The position numbers were made by a program, and so were the translations under genes. The notes below the pieces were generated by a model. It was not told where the DNA came from. It saw nothing but the letters and a program-made list of their open reading frames with translations, and did not search any database. From positions 1 through 64,000 of the forward strand of contig CAZYDH010000001.1 in the NCBI GenBank assembly GCA_964645915.1: a DNA stretch of 64,000 nucleotides. The letters are read 5' to 3'. Below, piece by piece: positions 62,536-64,000 of the stretch. This DNA comes from JACNKV01 sp964645915. GTDB lineage: Bacteria > Fidelibacterota > Marinisomatia > Marinisomatales > JACNKV01. Each line of letters starts with the position of its first letter. Positions within the stretch are counted from its first letter, which is position 1.

Positions 62536-63957
62536 TTACACATCTATCAATTTCCAATCACCTTTATTGATCTTCCATATCATTGCAACAGCAAATATGA
62601 TAATATATACTACAAAAAGGCTCCACGGCCCTAAAAACCCGGTTCCAAATACTTTTACTGCAATATAGCTTCCCGGAAGGAAGAAACCCCAAACAACAAC
62701 CGCCTCAACGGTTGCCGGGAAAACAGTGTTCCCAGCTCCTGACAATGCAAACCACAGAGTTAAACCAAAAGCATCCACAAATTGGACGAGTGCGGCAATT
62801 CGAAGTGCATCAATTCCAATTTTAAGAACCTGAGGATCGTTGGTGAAAACAGGTATAATATACTGTGGAAGAAATAGAAAGAGAATTCCAACAAAACCCA
62901 TTATTAGAAAAGACCATCGGACACTTTCTTTAATAGCTATTTCAGCTTTGTCCGGGTCTTTTTCCCCAAGATGCTTTCCGACAAGTGTGGCGCAGGCCTG
63001 TCCGATTCCCACTGCCGGCATAAATGAAGATTGTAAAATGATAAAGACCACTTCAATTGCTGCTAATTCAATCACGCCGATCAAACCAACAATTTTATAA
63101 AAAACAGCAAAACCAAACATAACGACCAATTCTTGAGAGCCCTGGGGTAATGCTAACTTGATTTGGCGTTTTAGCATTTGGAGATCAATCTTTGCAGAAA
63201 ACACGTTAAACTTTTTATAAATAGTTGGTTTAAATAAGAAATAAGAATAATGAATGGATAACCAAAAAGATGCAACCAACGTAGCGATAGCAGCACCCTT
63301 TACACCCAATGCGGGGAAATCATACCAAGACCATAAACCAGCCAACCAGGATAAGTTTACCGATGAGAACAGATCGTAAAGCCCTTCTCGTCCATAAATG
63401 AGTCCCGCATTTAAATAAACATTTATAAGGTTTGCAGTAATCGTGACTTTCATATGCACAGATGTTTTTTCAACACCGGTATAAAATCCCTGAAACACGA
63501 ATCCGATCGCTGAAAACAGAACACCCAGAAAAGCTATGGATGTATACTCTACACATAGCGGAGTTGTTACACCATCATTAATGAAAAACGGAACAAAAGA
63601 TTTTGAGAGATAATATCCTGCCAATGAAATTGGGACACCATAGATCACTGCCAGTATGTGTCCATTATGTAATGCAGTACCACAAGCATCATATTTTTTT
63701 TGACCGAGTCTTCGGGAGGAAACGGTTTGAGTTGCAGTTCGTAAACCAATACAAAAACTAACGACTGTCCAAACCAGCATAGAACCCATTCCGGTAGCAG
63801 CAAGGGCAGGCGCTCCCAATCTACCAACCATCGCGACATCAGCCATGTTCATAATCACTCGACTTAAATTGCTGGCGATGACGGGAAGTGCAAGAGCCAG
63901 AACATTTTTGGAAATGACCTTATTGGCGGAAAAGAATAAGTCGCGAAGCTTAAACAT
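62536..63957 (-). CDS. MATE-family multidrug/metabolite efflux transporter
   Basis: 473 residues with twelve membrane segments in two homologous halves. 'LALPVIASNLSRVIMNMADVAMVGRLGAPALAATGMGSMLVW' and the second-half 'LALPQGSQELVVMFGFAVFYKIVGLIGVIELAAIEVVFII' match NorM-type MATE proteins, which export cationic drugs or metabolites with sodium or proton coupling. The substrate is unknown. The start ATG is close to the window's right end; no neighbour upstream is visible. Confidence 0.93.
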   Translation of the reverse strand: MFKLRDLFFSANKVISKNVLALALPVIASNLSRVIMNMADVAMVGRLGAPALAATGMGSMLVWTVVSFCIGLRTATQTVSSRRLGQKKYDACGTALHNGHILAVIYGVPISLAGYYLSKSFVPFFINDGVTTPLCVEYTSIAFLGVLFSAIGFVFQGFYTGVEKTSVHMKVTITANLINVYLNAGLIYGREGLYDLFSSVNLSWLAGLWSWYDFPALGVKGAAIATLVASFWLSIHYSYFLFKPTIYKKFNVFSAKIDLQMLKRQIKLALPQGSQELVVMFGFAVFYKIVGLIGVIELAAIEVVFIILQSSFMPAVGIGQACATLVGKHLGEKDPDKAEIAIKESVRWSFLIMGFVGILFLFLPQYIIPVFTNDPQVLKIGIDALRIAALVQFVDAFGLTLWFALSGAGNTVFPATVEAVVVWGFFLPGSYIAVKVFGTGFLGPWSLFVVYIIIFAVAMIWKINKGDWKLIDV

Positions 63958-64000
63958 AAGAGTCAGAATAAATATAGTGCGATTTTTTGATCACGTTGAA

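Noticed and set aside
62456..62668. A 70-codon plus-strand frame across the convergent junction
   Set aside because: It overlaps the ends of two better supported genes in other frames and has no similarity I know.
1..64000. tRNA genes, rRNA, insertion sequences, prophage, CRISPR
   Set aside because: I looked for T-loop motifs, transposase or integrase motifs, phage genes and regularly spaced short repeats, and found none; a tRNA scan would be needed to be certain.

Overview
The window looks like a chromosomal segment of a marine, AT-rich, diderm bacterium, most probably Candidatus Marinimicrobia (SAR406) or a close relative in the FCB group. This rests on three things: two giant secreted proteins ending in the 'NxPNPFNP...YNxMGQKV...KKxxLMK' type IX secretion (T9SS) sorting domain, a 'DDGSC' motif in the first of them, and a PorD-like (DUF4835) gene, DUF2723 and Oar-like TonB receptor genes. 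No 16S or ribosomal genes are present, so the placement is inference. I see no mobile element, prophage, CRISPR array, tRNA or rRNA.

Layout. 1-7.2 kb: two tandem T9SS cargo genes, the first cut by the window edge, separated by two strong hairpins. 7.3-11.4 kb: ssb, a PlsC-type acyltransferase, a drug/metabolite transporter, an aldo/keto reductase and an alpha/beta hydrolase. 11.5-16.7 kb: DUF1844, DUF2723 membrane glycosyltransferase-like gene, a GT2 glycosyltransferase with an apparent ACG start, then (opposite strand) a PorD-like gene, a half-length asparaginase and an ArsC-like reductase. 17.7-18.9 kb: two lipoproteins. 19.1-23.3 kb: a tight three-gene envelope operon (secreted protein, FecR-domain protein, beta-barrel protein). 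23.4-28.6 kb: FadL-like porin and Oar-like TonB-dependent receptor. 28.7-33.4 kb: NupC nucleoside transporter, MtnA, a class II aldolase, a small membrane protein and an MTA/SAH deaminase, which together look like a methylthioadenosine salvage module.

33.6-48.1 kb: a run of twelve same-strand purine genes: purA-hpt-purL-purM-purQ(S)-purC-purE-purB-purF-purD-purN-purH. They cover every step from PRPP to IMP plus the first step to AMP. PurQ carries a C-terminal extension that looks like two PurS modules, and PurE is of the animal-like class II type, which explains why no separate purS or purK is present.

48.1-56.5 kb: glycerophosphodiester phosphodiesterase, penicillin acylase family hydrolase, YwiC-like membrane protein, dihydrofolate reductase, a large secreted metzincin-type protease, an ICMT-like methyltransferase, a small membrane protein and a YbjQ-family protein. 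56.5-64 kb: pyruvate:ferredoxin oxidoreductase, a 665-base gene-free stretch, an Acr3 arsenite transporter, an unknown membrane protein and a MATE transporter.

The genome is compact. Several convergent gene pairs overlap at their 3' ends, many operon neighbours share ATGA junctions, and a few starts are TTG or GTG rather than ATG.
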